This document shows, in pieces, positions 7,633-14,921 of a stretch of DNA of 64,000 nucleotides (positions are counted from its first letter, which is position 1; each line of letters opens with the position of its first letter). The notes under the pieces are model-generated. The model was not told the DNA's origin, made no database searches, and was given only the letters and a program-made list of their open reading frames with translations. Source of the DNA: Edaphobacter acidisoli (GTDB taxonomy: Bacteria > Acidobacteriota > Terriglobia > Terriglobales > Acidobacteriaceae); assembly GCF_014642855.1 (NCBI RefSeq), contig NZ_BMJB01000001.1:3147951-3211950 (forward strand), written 5' to 3'. A program made the translations under genes and the position numbers.

Positions 7633-8310
7633 ATGCACAAGACTTCCTATTCGACGACCGAGGCAGGCCACAGGTTCCTTGAACTCTATGCCGAGCCTGT
7701 CGTCACCAACAACTATCTCAAGGTCGCGCTGCTCGTGCTCGCTGTTGTCGCGCTCACTGCGCTGGCTCTACTCTACCGGGCACAGACCGCTGCCTCACGG
7801 TTGAAGCCGCTCGTCATCGCGGTCTCGGACATCGGGCGTGGACAGGTGATGAACTACGACGACCTCTCAAAGGTCCCTACGGAGCGTGTGAGCAAGTATT
7901 ACCTCGCCCGCTGGGCGCAGCTCTACTACGGACGCAATCACGCCACTTTGCAGCGCGACTTCGCCGAGTCGCTCAACTTCTTCTCGGACCCGTTGCAGTC
8001 GGCGACGCTGGCCCGCGTCAACAAGGCGAAGACGCTCGAGACCTTCCTGCTTGATCCCAGCGCACCCAACGTGGACATCGAGATCAGGGCTGTTGTGCTC
8101 GACGATACACGCCAGGCCCCATACCGCGCTCATATCGAGTTCGAGAAGGTCATGTATTCGCCCGGCGACCAGCAGGAGCAGAACCGCGAACGCTGGGCCG
8201 CAAATGTCATCTTCAGCTTCCGCGGCGAGGTTCCCAACCAGATGCTGCTCACCAACCCTCTGGGCCTTGTCATCAGCTACGTCCACGAAGACCAGGCGTT
8301 CGGGAGTTAA
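7633..8310 (+). CDS. VirB8-like type IV secretion protein
   Basis: A 225-residue bitopic inner-membrane protein with a short cytoplasmic N-terminus, one TM helix at about residues 30-48, and a periplasmic domain with YLARWAQLYYGRN, where VirB8 proteins have their conserved aromatic region. VirB8 is an assembly factor of the T4SS inner-membrane complex. The start at 7633 has AAGGAG at 8 nt and comes directly after the VirB6-like fragment. The whole secretion apparatus is not present here: no VirB4, VirB9 or VirB10 is visible in the window. Confidence 0.75.
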   Translation: MHKTSYSTTEAGHRFLELYAEPVVTNNYLKVALLVLAVVALTALALLYRAQTAASRLKPLVIAVSDIGRGQVMNYDDLSKVPTERVSKYYLARWAQLYYGRNHATLQRDFAESLNFFSDPLQSATLARVNKAKTLETFLLDPSAPNVDIEIRAVVLDDTRQAPYRAHIEFEKVMYSPGDQQEQNRERWAANVIFSFRGEVPNQMLLTNPLGLVISYVHEDQAFGS

Positions 8311-8313
8311 GCC

Positions 8314-8700
8314 ATGAAACAGAAGAAGCAACTTCTGCTCTATTGCCCCGACCGCGAACTGCTCCCCTCGATGGCCTTTGCGTTGCACCTGCACCCATAT
8401 GAGGTCACGGCTGTCGACGACAGCCGGAACGCTGCATCGCTCATGATGGCTGGCAGCGATGAGCTTCTCTGCGGAGTGCTGATTCATACACGGCAGGGCG
8501 ACCTTTCAGGCAGGTTGATTCACCGCCTGCTCGAATCGGATCTGCACGTTCCCATCCTGCTGGTGGACCGGGCGGGTGACCTCGCACCCGTCCGCTACGC
8601 GGACATCGTGCTCTATGGCCGCAACACCTCGATGGCCTACATCCTCGCCGCGCTCAACGTGCTTTGCGCGCGGAAGCGCGGGCCACGGGGTGCGGCATGA
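8314..8700 (+). CDS. Degenerate receiver-like (CheY-fold) protein in the T4SS cluster
   Basis: A 128-residue protein 3 nt behind virB8, so probably co-translated. The alternation of beta-strand-like and helical segments looks like a response-regulator receiver: KQLLLYCPDRELLPSMAFAL, YEVTAVDDSRNAASLM, CGVLIHTRQGDL, VPILLVDRAG and DIVLYGRN. The position of the phospho-acceptor Asp is taken by IHTRQ, so it is unlikely to be phosphorylated. No known T4SS subunit matches. It may be a pseudo-receiver regulator, but that is an inference from fold pattern only. Confidence 0.6.
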   Translation: MKQKKQLLLYCPDRELLPSMAFALHLHPYEVTAVDDSRNAASLMMAGSDELLCGVLIHTRQGDLSGRLIHRLLESDLHVPILLVDRAGDLAPVRYADIVLYGRNTSMAYILAALNVLCARKRGPRGAA

Positions 8701-8714
8701 GGGAGTCGGCCCTT

Positions 8715-9023
8715 TCACGCAGCCAGTTTGAGCCTGGGACGAAGGCCCAGCCGCGAAGCGATGGTCAGCAGCGTATCAAGCGAAAAGTCTTTCCATTCGC
8801 CGCGCTTGATCTTCGAGACGCGCGGCTGCGAGATGCCAAGCTCTCTGGCGGCTGCGGCCTGTGTCCAGCCGTTCTCCGCGATGCGCTTTTCAATACGGAT
8901 CATGACCTCGGCGCGCATCTTGAGAATGGCCGCTTGATCTTCATCAAAGCCGAGATCCAGAAAGATGTTACTGCTGCCTTTGGTGATTTTGGTGTCGTTC
9001 CAACGGGAATCGGTCTTCTTCAT
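8715..9023 (-). CDS. XRE-family antitoxin, HigA-like
   Basis: A 102-residue protein with a helix-turn-helix in its second half (GWTQAAAARELGISQPRVSK then IKRGEWKDFSLDTLLTIAS). It is the second gene of a toxin-antitoxin pair, 3 nt behind the toxin and on the same strand, and lies opposite to the surrounding conjugation genes. Expected roles are neutralising the toxin and repressing the pair's promoter. The antitoxin-second order is that of HigBA systems. Confidence 0.85.
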   Translation of the reverse strand: MKKTDSRWNDTKITKGSSNIFLDLGFDEDQAAILKMRAEVMIRIEKRIAENGWTQAAAARELGISQPRVSKIKRGEWKDFSLDTLLTIASRLGLRPRLKLAA

Positions 9024-9026
9024 CCG

Positions 9027-9347
9027 TCATTCTCCAATCAGCTTGTATCGCCGTTTCGCAAGCTCCATATCGCTCTGGCTCGTCTTCTGAGTCTTCTTCT
9101 CGAAGGCGTGCAGCACATAAACAGCGTTCGCAAACTTCGCAACGTAAATCACGCGCCAGGCACCATTGAGGCGGACCCGGATTTCATAGGCGCCTCTGCC
9201 CACGTCCTTCAAGGGCTTGAAGTCAACCGGCATCAGCCCATGCTGCACGCGGAGAAGCTCATCGCCAAGCGATTTGCGGACCTCTACTGGAAACTCCCGC
9301 AGGTCGTCCCGACTGCTGCCGATGAAGAAAATGGGCTTCATCTCCAT
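9027..9347 (-). CDS. Toxin of the HigB/RelE superfamily (phage Gp49-like)
   Basis: A 106-residue RelE-fold toxin with the typical Gp49-like pattern GAYEIRVRLNGAWRVIYVAK followed by AVYVLHAFEKKTQKTS and a C-terminal basic helix (AKRRYKLI). Such proteins cut mRNA on the ribosome. The start at 9347 has no leader: a TATAAT box ends 7 nt before the ATG. An in-frame ATG at 9341 is an alternative. It is the first gene of the pair and likely stabilises the island. Confidence 0.85.
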   Translation of the reverse strand: MEMKPIFFIGSSRDDLREFPVEVRKSLGDELLRVQHGLMPVDFKPLKDVGRGAYEIRVRLNGAWRVIYVAKFANAVYVLHAFEKKTQKTSQSDMELAKRRYKLIGE

Positions 9348-9354
9348 TCGACCG

Positions 9355-9360
9355 ATTATA
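9355..9360 (-). promoter_or_regulatory. -10 box of the toxin-antitoxin promoter
   Basis: A perfect TATAAT on the minus strand, ending 7 nt before the toxin ATG, puts the transcript start at or next to the A of the start codon, so the mRNA would be leaderless. No strong -35 is seen. An antitoxin dimer could bind here. Confidence 0.5.
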
Positions 9361-9427
9361 TCAATACTTATCTAAATCAGGCAGCAGCCTACGAGCCGAA
9401 ATTTATGGAAACGGCGGAGATGCATCC

Positions 9428-10996
9428 ATGAGATATCTCTCCGTGTGTTCCGGCATCGAAGCCGTCTCGGTTGCGTGGCAACCTCTCGGCTGGCAGCCTG
9501 CCATGTTCGCCGAGATCGATCCGTTCTGCTGCTGGCTTCTGCGCTCGCGCTACCGCGCATCGCGGCCTGTGTTTATGCCCAGTCCGCATGATGCACCGGA
9601 CAGGAAAGAGGCGAAACACCGTGCAGCAGCCATTCGCAACATCGTTGCTCTGCCCGCCACTGGCGACATCATCAACGCAGGCGATTTCATGAAGATAGGC
9701 AAAGACGATGTGGGAGCAATCGACCTTCTGGCCGGAGGAACACCTTGCCAGTCTTTCTCCGTCGCCGGTAAGCGAGCGGGACTGGATGATCCGCGTGGCA
9801 ACCTCACCATCGAGTTTGCTCGACTTGCTGATCGCTTACGGCCCTCGTGGCTGGTGTGGGAGAACGTCCCCGGTGTCCTGTCGCTTGATGGAGGACGGAC
9901 ATTTGGAGCCTTCCTCGGGCTATTGGTCCAACTCGGGTATGGGATCGCCTACCGAGTTCTGGACGCACAATTCTTCGGAGTACCCCAGCGACGGCGTCGC
10001 GTCTTCGTTATCGGACATTCTGGAGGATGGCGAGGCCCCGCAGCGGTATTGCTTGAGTGGGCGTGCCTGTCGGGGTATCCTCCGCCGCGCCGCAAAGCGC
10101 GGCAAGACCTTGCCCCCACCCTTAGCACACGCGCTTATGGTGGTGGCGGGACAGAAACCGACTTCGACCTCGACGGCGGCCTGATTGCTTCGACTGAAAA
10201 CGTCTCACGCTGTCTGAACGCCGGTGGCATGGGCAGGCAGGATTTTGAGACGGAAACCTTCATTGCCCATACACTCTGCTCCGATGGCTTCGATGCCTCG
10301 GAAGACGGCACCGGACGCGGCGTGCCGATGGTCCCCATCGCCATCAACATTGCGCACACGAAGTCGAATGGCTCCGGCTTCTCAGACAATATCGCGCATA
10401 CGCTGGAGAGCGGCAGCGGCGCTCAGGCTATTGCTTTTTCCTCGAAGGATTACGGGATGGATGCCGATGATGTCGCGCCCACGCTGCGCGGCATGGGACA
10501 TCATCTCAGCCACCCGAACGGTGGCGGACAGATCGCCATCGCGTTTGCGCAGAACCAGGAAGGCGATGTTCGCAGCAGCGGCGTGATGCACTCGCTGGGG
10601 ACCAACGCGAACGCAACCAGCCGCAATGCCGCCAATGTCGTCGTCTCCTGGACACAGGAACTCGCCGCATCGACCAATCTCGCCGGGCCCCTTCAGCGTG
10701 GCGGTGAAGGGGGACGCGCCGATGGAGCGATGGCAGCACAGATGGCCGTGCGCCGACTGACGCCACGCGAGTGCGAGCGCCTGCAGGGATTTCCTGACGA
10801 CTACACCCTGGTCGAGTATCGCGGCAGGCTCGCCGCCGACGGCCCCCGCTACAAAGCTCTCCGATGGCTGTTCCTGTCATGCGCTGGCTGGGACAACGCA
10901 TCGCTCAAGTCGATGCCATCCTTCGTGAACACGGCGCGAGGTTTACGCCTTGAACTGCTATTCCACGATACCGGTGCTTTTCATGCGAAAGAGTGA
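9428..10996 (+). CDS. DNA (cytosine-5) methyltransferase, frameshifted before its last motif
   Basis: C5-MTase motifs in order: I (SVCSGIEA, residue 5), IV (GGTPCQSF, nucleophile C107), VI (WENVPG, 144), VIII (GVPQRRRRVFVIG, 184), and IX (RRLTPRECERLQGFPDDY). The target-recognition part between VIII and IX holds four or five degenerate copies of an A(H/P)TL repeat. After GPRYKAL the expected GNSM of motif X is missing. The normal C-terminus (MAVPVMRWLGQRIAQ onward) instead lies in another frame from 10864 to a stop at 10951-10953. The pattern fits loss of about 7 bp near 10861. The open frame continues to 10996 with unrelated residues. A C-terminus without motif X probably has impaired AdoMet binding. 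No cognate nuclease is adjacent; this resembles an orphan plasmid/phage methylase. The start has GGAG upstream. Confidence 0.88.
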   Translation: MRYLSVCSGIEAVSVAWQPLGWQPAMFAEIDPFCCWLLRSRYRASRPVFMPSPHDAPDRKEAKHRAAAIRNIVALPATGDIINAGDFMKIGKDDVGAIDLLAGGTPCQSFSVAGKRAGLDDPRGNLTIEFARLADRLRPSWLVWENVPGVLSLDGGRTFGAFLGLLVQLGYGIAYRVLDAQFFGVPQRRRRVFVIGHSGGWRGPAAVLLEWACLSGYPPPRRKARQDLAPTLSTRAYGGGGTETDFDLDGGLIASTENVSRCLNAGGMGRQDFETETFIAHTLCSDGFDASEDGTGRGVPMVPIAINIAHTKSNGSGFSDNIAHTLESGSGAQAIAFSSKDYGMDADDVAPTLRGMGHHLSHPNGGGQIAIAFAQNQEGDVRSSGVMHSLGTNANATSRNAANVVVSWTQELAASTNLAGPLQRGGEGGRADGAMAAQMAVRRLTPRECERLQGFPDDYTLVEYRGRLAADGPRYKALRWLFLSCAGWDNASLKSMPSFVNTARGLRLELLFHDTGAFHAKE

Positions 10997-11369
10997 CGGC
11001 TTTGACCTTTATGCCTTCAACATCCTCTCAACACATCGAGCGTGCAGCGCATCCTCCCACTCCGTCGCCCGCGTTCTACTCTTTGCAGCGCCGGTAGATC
11101 AGTCACGATGCAGCAGGCTGTGTGATGTACCCACTTCAGCCCGTCCGCACCGGATAGAAGGCACGACGGACTGGGCGACTTCACCGGTGCACAGGCTACG
11201 AACCAGGAGCATCCTTCCCCGCCATCTTCAGTCGGGTGTTTCCATCGAGCGCCATCCCCCCGGATTTTCCCATGTCTCACTCGGTCACTCGCTCGGTGCT
11301 TCTCCCGCGCCCGGCGGCACTTGCCGTTTTGCTTCGCGCTACCGCGCGCCCTTCGGGTCTGGGTTTCCA

Positions 11370-11420
11370 AAGAAAAATCTCCCTGCGGCTACGGCCCAAA
11401 GAACGGGCGAGATTTTTCTT
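11370..11420. repeat. 12-bp inverted repeat in the 10,997-11,533 gap
   Basis: AAGAAAAATCTC (11370-11381) and GAGATTTTTCTT (11409-11420) are perfect inverted repeats with a 27-nt spacer. The surrounding 537 bp between the methyltransferase and ssb has no gene I can support. The hairpin ends in a T-rich arm and might end transcription, but the loop is long. Confidence 0.4.
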
Positions 11421-11533
11421 CGGAGCCTCCGCAGAAAGCACGTCTGCGGCCTTGGGAGCGGGGCACACTCGCGTCACTTCGTGCAGGAGTGTCCCGAGTA
11501 AGCGCAGGGCAAATCCAAACAGGAGATACAGCA

Positions 11534-11941
11534 ATGGCACTCTATACCAACACCGTCACCGTCAAAGGCTTTTTAGGGAAGGACGCCGAGTCCTTCCCTA
11601 CCCGCACCCAGAAGACGTTCGTCGTCCTGTCGCTTGCTACCAAGTCCGGCTACAAGGACCAGCAGAAGAACGAGTGGGTGAACCATACTGAATGGCACCG
11701 CATCGTGGCTTTCGGCAAGCCCGCTGACTACGCGAGGAGCCTGAAGAAGGGCGACTACGTGGAAGTTGAAGGCGAGCTGCACTCGACCCAGTATGAGAAG
11801 GAAGTCGGCCAGGGCAAGAACAAGGTCAAGGTCGCCTTCCGGGATAAGGAGATTCGCGCCAGCATCGTAAAGAAGCTGGCAGAGCCGGCCAAGAACGAGA
11901 ACCTCGACGCCGAGCCCATTACCGAGGATGATGCCGCGTAA
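11534..11941 (+). CDS. ssb: Single-stranded DNA-binding protein (SSB)
   Basis: A 135-residue OB-fold SSB. It shows the family pattern NTVTVKGFLGKDAE, a central WVNHTEWHRIVAFGKPADYA, and KKGDYVEVEGELHSTQY; the C-terminus is acidic (EPITEDDAA) but lacks the exact DDDIPF-type tip. The ATG at 11534 is preceded by AGGAGA. Mobile elements often carry their own SSB to protect transferred single strands, which fits its place in the conjugation cluster. A divergent paralogue follows directly. Confidence 0.88.
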   Translation: MALYTNTVTVKGFLGKDAESFPTRTQKTFVVLSLATKSGYKDQQKNEWVNHTEWHRIVAFGKPADYARSLKKGDYVEVEGELHSTQYEKEVGQGKNKVKVAFRDKEIRASIVKKLAEPAKNENLDAEPITEDDAA

Positions 11942-11951
11942 GCGGCGTTGT

Positions 11952-11966
11952 CCTCCCACTGGGAGG
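11952..11966 (+). promoter_or_regulatory. Hairpin masking the ribosome site of the second SSB
   Basis: CCTCCC (11952-11957) pairs perfectly with GGGAGG (11961-11966) across a 3-nt loop, and GGGAGG is the Shine-Dalgarno sequence of the ATG at 11974. Ribosomes finishing ssb at 11941 may or may not open it; a translational control is inferred. Confidence 0.45.
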
Positions 11967-11973
11967 TGCTGCC

Positions 11974-12369
11974 ATGAATCTCTTTACCAATCTCGTACAA
12001 CTTCGCGGCTTCCTCTGCAACGATGCCGAGGCTCCATCATCGGATCACATCGCCAATGATTCCTTCGCCCTCCTGACGCTGGCGACTGTCTCGGGCATCT
12101 GGGATCTCGGCCACAACGAGTGGCATCCACGCACAGACATCCATCGCGTCATCTGCCCCGGCCCGTTCTTCTGCGGCATGGTGCGCGGGATGCGGCGCGG
12201 CGACTATCTCGAAGTCGAAGGCGAGCTCCGTATCGAGGTGCAGACCCGCTCCGTGATGGTCGCTGGGGAATGTACGCCGGTGAAACGCGGTAACTATGCC
12301 GTTCATGCAACTCGCATCAGCAGACTGGATCGCCCAGATTATCTGGTCGATTACGGCGAGGACGGCTGA
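11974..12369 (+). CDS. Divergent SSB-like OB-fold protein
   Basis: 131 residues that align in outline with the preceding SSB: NLVQLRGFLCNDAE at the start, HPRTDIHRVICPGP in the middle where SSB has EWHRIVAFG, and RRGDYLEVEGELRIEVQ. It is shorter at the C-terminus and has no clear protein-interaction tail. It probably arose by tandem duplication and divergence, and binds single-stranded DNA or has taken on a regulatory role. The start has a strong GGGAGG site. Confidence 0.75.
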   Translation: MNLFTNLVQLRGFLCNDAEAPSSDHIANDSFALLTLATVSGIWDLGHNEWHPRTDIHRVICPGPFFCGMVRGMRRGDYLEVEGELRIEVQTRSVMVAGECTPVKRGNYAVHATRISRLDRPDYLVDYGEDG

Positions 12370-12459
12370 GAACCCCTTGCCCTGCTTGTGGAGGGGATGA
12401 CTCCTCTCCGCATTTTGTTCCGAAAATGCCGCGCACTGGCCACAGCAGAAAGGAATTCG

Positions 12460-12756
12460 ATGGTTGCCAACGCCGTTTTCATCTCCACACTGGTTTTCCT
12501 CGCGCTGCTCTTCGGACTCTCGCGTGAGTTTGTCTTCCTCACGCCGTGGCGCCTGCTCATCCTGCACAGCTACCTCAGGGGCATCGTGCTCTACGCCGCT
12601 CTGCTTTTCGCCAACATTCTCGGCCTCACCATCTGGATCGAGCGCAAGTTCTTCCTCCGCGACACAGGCCGCAAGCTCAAACACTTCGATCAGGAGATAC
12701 ACAGTGGACACTCGGAACTCTCAGAAGAGATCGCCGCGCAGTTCGGCGAAGAGTAA
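12460..12756 (+). CDS. Small two-TM membrane protein, unknown
   Basis: 98 residues from ATG 12460 (AAAGGA at 7 nt). Two hydrophobic segments (NAVFISTLVFLALLFGLS and LYAALLFANILGLTIW) are followed by a charged cytoplasmic tail with a short coiled-coil-like stretch (RKLKHFDQEIHSGHSELSEE). No family is recognised. It is embedded in the conjugation cluster between the SSB paralogue and a gene that overlaps its 3' end, so a part in conjugation or regulation is possible but not shown. Confidence 0.6.
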   Translation: MVANAVFISTLVFLALLFGLSREFVFLTPWRLLILHSYLRGIVLYAALLFANILGLTIWIERKFFLRDTGRKLKHFDQEIHSGHSELSEEIAAQFGEE

Positions 12757-13039
12757 ACAAAACTCGAGCGGGACGCCTGCGCAGCAGCCGCTCACCGCGG
12801 AAGAGAAAGCGCAGTTCATGGATTTTTCAAACGACCATGTGGCTCGCGTCCGTGCCGCCAAAACAGCCGCGCAGAGGGAGATGGAGTCGTTCGGCGATGT
12901 CTCGGAATATGACGTCACGATCCTTCATGGGCAACTGAAAGAAGAGCCTGTGGTCCCCACGCAGCGCCTCTGGATTTTAAGGATGACGTTTTCGACGGGC
13001 CGGGAGAGCCGGACTGATGCGGCTCGATATTCCTCATGA
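12704..13039 (+). CDS. Small hypothetical protein, probably frameshifted near its end
   Basis: It starts at GTG 12704 with AGGAG at 8 nt, overlapping the previous gene by 53 nt. The first 80 residues are a Ser/Lys-rich stretch, then an acidic helix-rich part (LTAEEKAQFMDFSNDHVARV). The frame as read ends at 13039 with an arginine-rich tail. In another frame the sequence after about 12960 reads APLDFKDDVFDGPGEPD and stops at 13015-13017, exactly where the next gene's ATG begins. One extra C in the CCCC run near 12957 would join the two. A one-base loss, or a sequencing error, is therefore likely. Function unknown. Confidence 0.5.
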   Translation: MDTRNSQKRSPRSSAKSKQNSSGTPAQQPLTAEEKAQFMDFSNDHVARVRAAKTAAQREMESFGDVSEYDVTILHGQLKEEPVVPTQRLWILRMTFSTGRESRTDAARYSS

Positions 13040-14054
13040 TGTGCCTCAGCGTCGGGAGCCTGAACCGCCACAGCCCGATGTTCCGCTGAAACCTTCTCCC
13101 GTCGAGGCAAGACACGAAGCTCTGGCCGCACGCGCCGCCGACCGCCGTCCCATGCCCCAGGCGCAGCAGCATCGTTCCCGCCATCCCGAGCGGGCATCCG
13201 ATCAAGGACGTCGCGCGCTTCCAGTAGATAGTCTGAGAGACCAACGCCCGCGCCGGCAGACATTAGCGCCCGAAGCTATCGGGCTTTCTTTACGCGAAGA
13301 AGAACGCAGGGTGCTGGCTGATGTGGGCCGCTTCCGCGTCGTCGCTACCCGCGATCTTGCCGCGACCATCTATGACAACCGCCAGTCGCGCATGGAACGC
13401 GACCTCGCCTTCCTGCGCGAGAAAGGACTCATTCAGGTGGATTCTGTGAATGCCCGCCGCGACGGGCGCGGCGGCAGTGTCGAGCGTATTGAGGTTGTCA
13501 CGCTCACCAAAGGTGGCCAATCGCTGGCACGCATGACGAGCGATCTGCCGCGTGACCAGAAACTCTATGCCGGGATGGTCAAGCCGCGCGAGGTGGAACA
13601 TGACACGCAGATTTATCGCGCTTTTCGCAAGGAAGCCGAGCGCATCGAGCGGAAAGGCGGCACGAACCTCCGCGTCCAGCTTGATTTTGAACTGAAATCG
13701 CAGATTCAGAAGGCCATTTACGTCGAGCGCAAGGTCAACCCGGAACGCGGCATGGATGAGATTAAGCAGCAGGTGGCCAGACAGTTTGATCTGCCCTTCG
13801 TGGATGGCGGCATCCAGATTCCCGATGCACGGATTGAGTATGAATTACCGCGCAAGGACGATCAGGACAGGGACCATGGTCCGCGCACCGGCCACGAAGA
13901 CATCGAGGTCCTGACAGCGGCCTACCGCCCCGGCCATCTCCGGCACAAAGCGCAGGCGGGCTTTCACGTCTATGCCTCAGCTTCCGACCGCGCCACCCTG
14001 ACCGCGAGGATCGAGGGTGACCATCACCTCATGGACAGGATTCTGGAGCTGTAA
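13017..14054 (+). CDS. Winged-helix protein, possible replication/relaxation-type mobilization protein
   Basis: 345 residues. The N-terminal 90 residues are Pro/Arg/Gln-rich and likely disordered. Then comes a winged-helix-like part (LREEERRVLADVGRFRVVAT, IYDNRQSRMERDLAFLREKG, then a wing) and a second domain with VEHDTQIYRAFRKEAERIE and QLDFELKSQIQKAIY. The pattern of winged helix plus nuclease-like fold resembles replication-relaxation proteins of mobile elements; I rate that as suggestive only. It starts at an ATG that overlaps the stop of the restored upstream frame, and is followed 2 nt later by the next gene. Confidence 0.6.
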   Translation: MRLDIPHDVPQRREPEPPQPDVPLKPSPVEARHEALAARAADRRPMPQAQQHRSRHPERASDQGRRALPVDSLRDQRPRRQTLAPEAIGLSLREEERRVLADVGRFRVVATRDLAATIYDNRQSRMERDLAFLREKGLIQVDSVNARRDGRGGSVERIEVVTLTKGGQSLARMTSDLPRDQKLYAGMVKPREVEHDTQIYRAFRKEAERIERKGGTNLRVQLDFELKSQIQKAIYVERKVNPERGMDEIKQQVARQFDLPFVDGGIQIPDARIEYELPRKDDQDRDHGPRTGHEDIEVLTAAYRPGHLRHKAQAGFHVYASASDRATLTARIEGDHHLMDRILEL

Positions 14055-14056
14055 CC

Positions 14057-14899
14057 ATGGCCGCCGATCCCATCCCCGCACTTCAATCATTCGGCTACAC
14101 CGACCGCGAGGCCGCGTTCCTCTACCTGGCCGCCGCCCACTCCGGCTACTTCCTACGCCGACAGTTCGATTACTTTACCGACCGCAACAAAGGTTCCATC
14201 GTTATGCGGTTTCTCGAAAAGGCCCACGCCACTGGCCACATTGAATCCCTGGACTATAAGCAAGGCTGGCATGTCTATCACATCGTCTCGCGGACGATCT
14301 ATCGTCTGCTCGGCGATCCCGAGTCGCAGCTCCGGCGCAGAAAGGGGGACGCCCATGTGCGTGCCCGGCTTATGGCGCTCGATTACGCACTCGAAAATGA
14401 GGACGACCGTTATCTCATCTCCCCGGAAGAGAGGCTCCATTTTCTCGCGGAGATTCGCGGTATCTCGCCGAGTCTCTTCACCGGTGAAGATGGCGCACTG
14501 TATCCGCTGCTGGCATCGTTTCCCATCTCGCTGACAGATCGCACACGGCCTGCGCGCTCGCCGGTGCGTTTCGCTTTTGTCGATGAAGGGCTTGCCACGG
14601 TTGAGAAGTTCCTCCGGTTTCTCTCCGTCACCGGCCCGCTGCTGCGCTCAGTCGGCAACTTCGAGGTGGCCTATGTGGCCATCTCGGGCACTCACTTTGA
14701 GGATGCTGAAGCAACTTTCTGGAGAAAGTTCGCAGACGATCCGCACAGCAGTCCCAGCTTCTTAGACGACGATTTGCGACCGGTCGTCATGCAACCTCGC
14801 GTCCCTTTCCAGCCGCGATTCACCACGCTGCTGCTCGGCTACAGCTATCCCATTCTCCAGCGAAGTGAGGTCAGGGGTTCCGCAAGGGTTCGCAGTTAA
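14057..14899 (+). CDS. Uncharacterised mobile-element protein with N-terminal helix-turn-helix-like region
   Basis: 280 residues starting 2 nt after the previous gene. The first 80 residues (REAAFLYLAAAHSGYFLRRQ, FLEKAHATGHIESLDYKQG) read like a DNA-binding winged helix. The rest is a mixed alpha/beta domain (RLMALDYALENEDDRYL, LFTGEDGALYPLLASFPISL, VRFAFVDEGLATVEKFLRFL). No family is recognised. It ends in a basic stretch. Its neighbours suggest it acts with the 13017 gene in DNA processing or control of the element. Confidence 0.6.
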   Translation: MAADPIPALQSFGYTDREAAFLYLAAAHSGYFLRRQFDYFTDRNKGSIVMRFLEKAHATGHIESLDYKQGWHVYHIVSRTIYRLLGDPESQLRRRKGDAHVRARLMALDYALENEDDRYLISPEERLHFLAEIRGISPSLFTGEDGALYPLLASFPISLTDRTRPARSPVRFAFVDEGLATVEKFLRFLSVTGPLLRSVGNFEVAYVAISGTHFEDAEATFWRKFADDPHSSPSFLDDDLRPVVMQPRVPFQPRFTTLLLGYSYPILQRSEVRGSARVRS

Positions 14900-14921
14900 A
14901 AAGGAAAGGAGGAGATAAACG

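Noticed and set aside
8664..9431. 255-codon plus-strand frame over the toxin-antitoxin pair
   Set aside because: It is the antisense of two well-recognised genes and has no ribosome site or family features.
10950..11501. 183-codon frame after the methyltransferase
   Set aside because: No family pattern, Ser/Arg/Pro-rich, overlaps the end of the methyltransferase frame and has no ribosome site.
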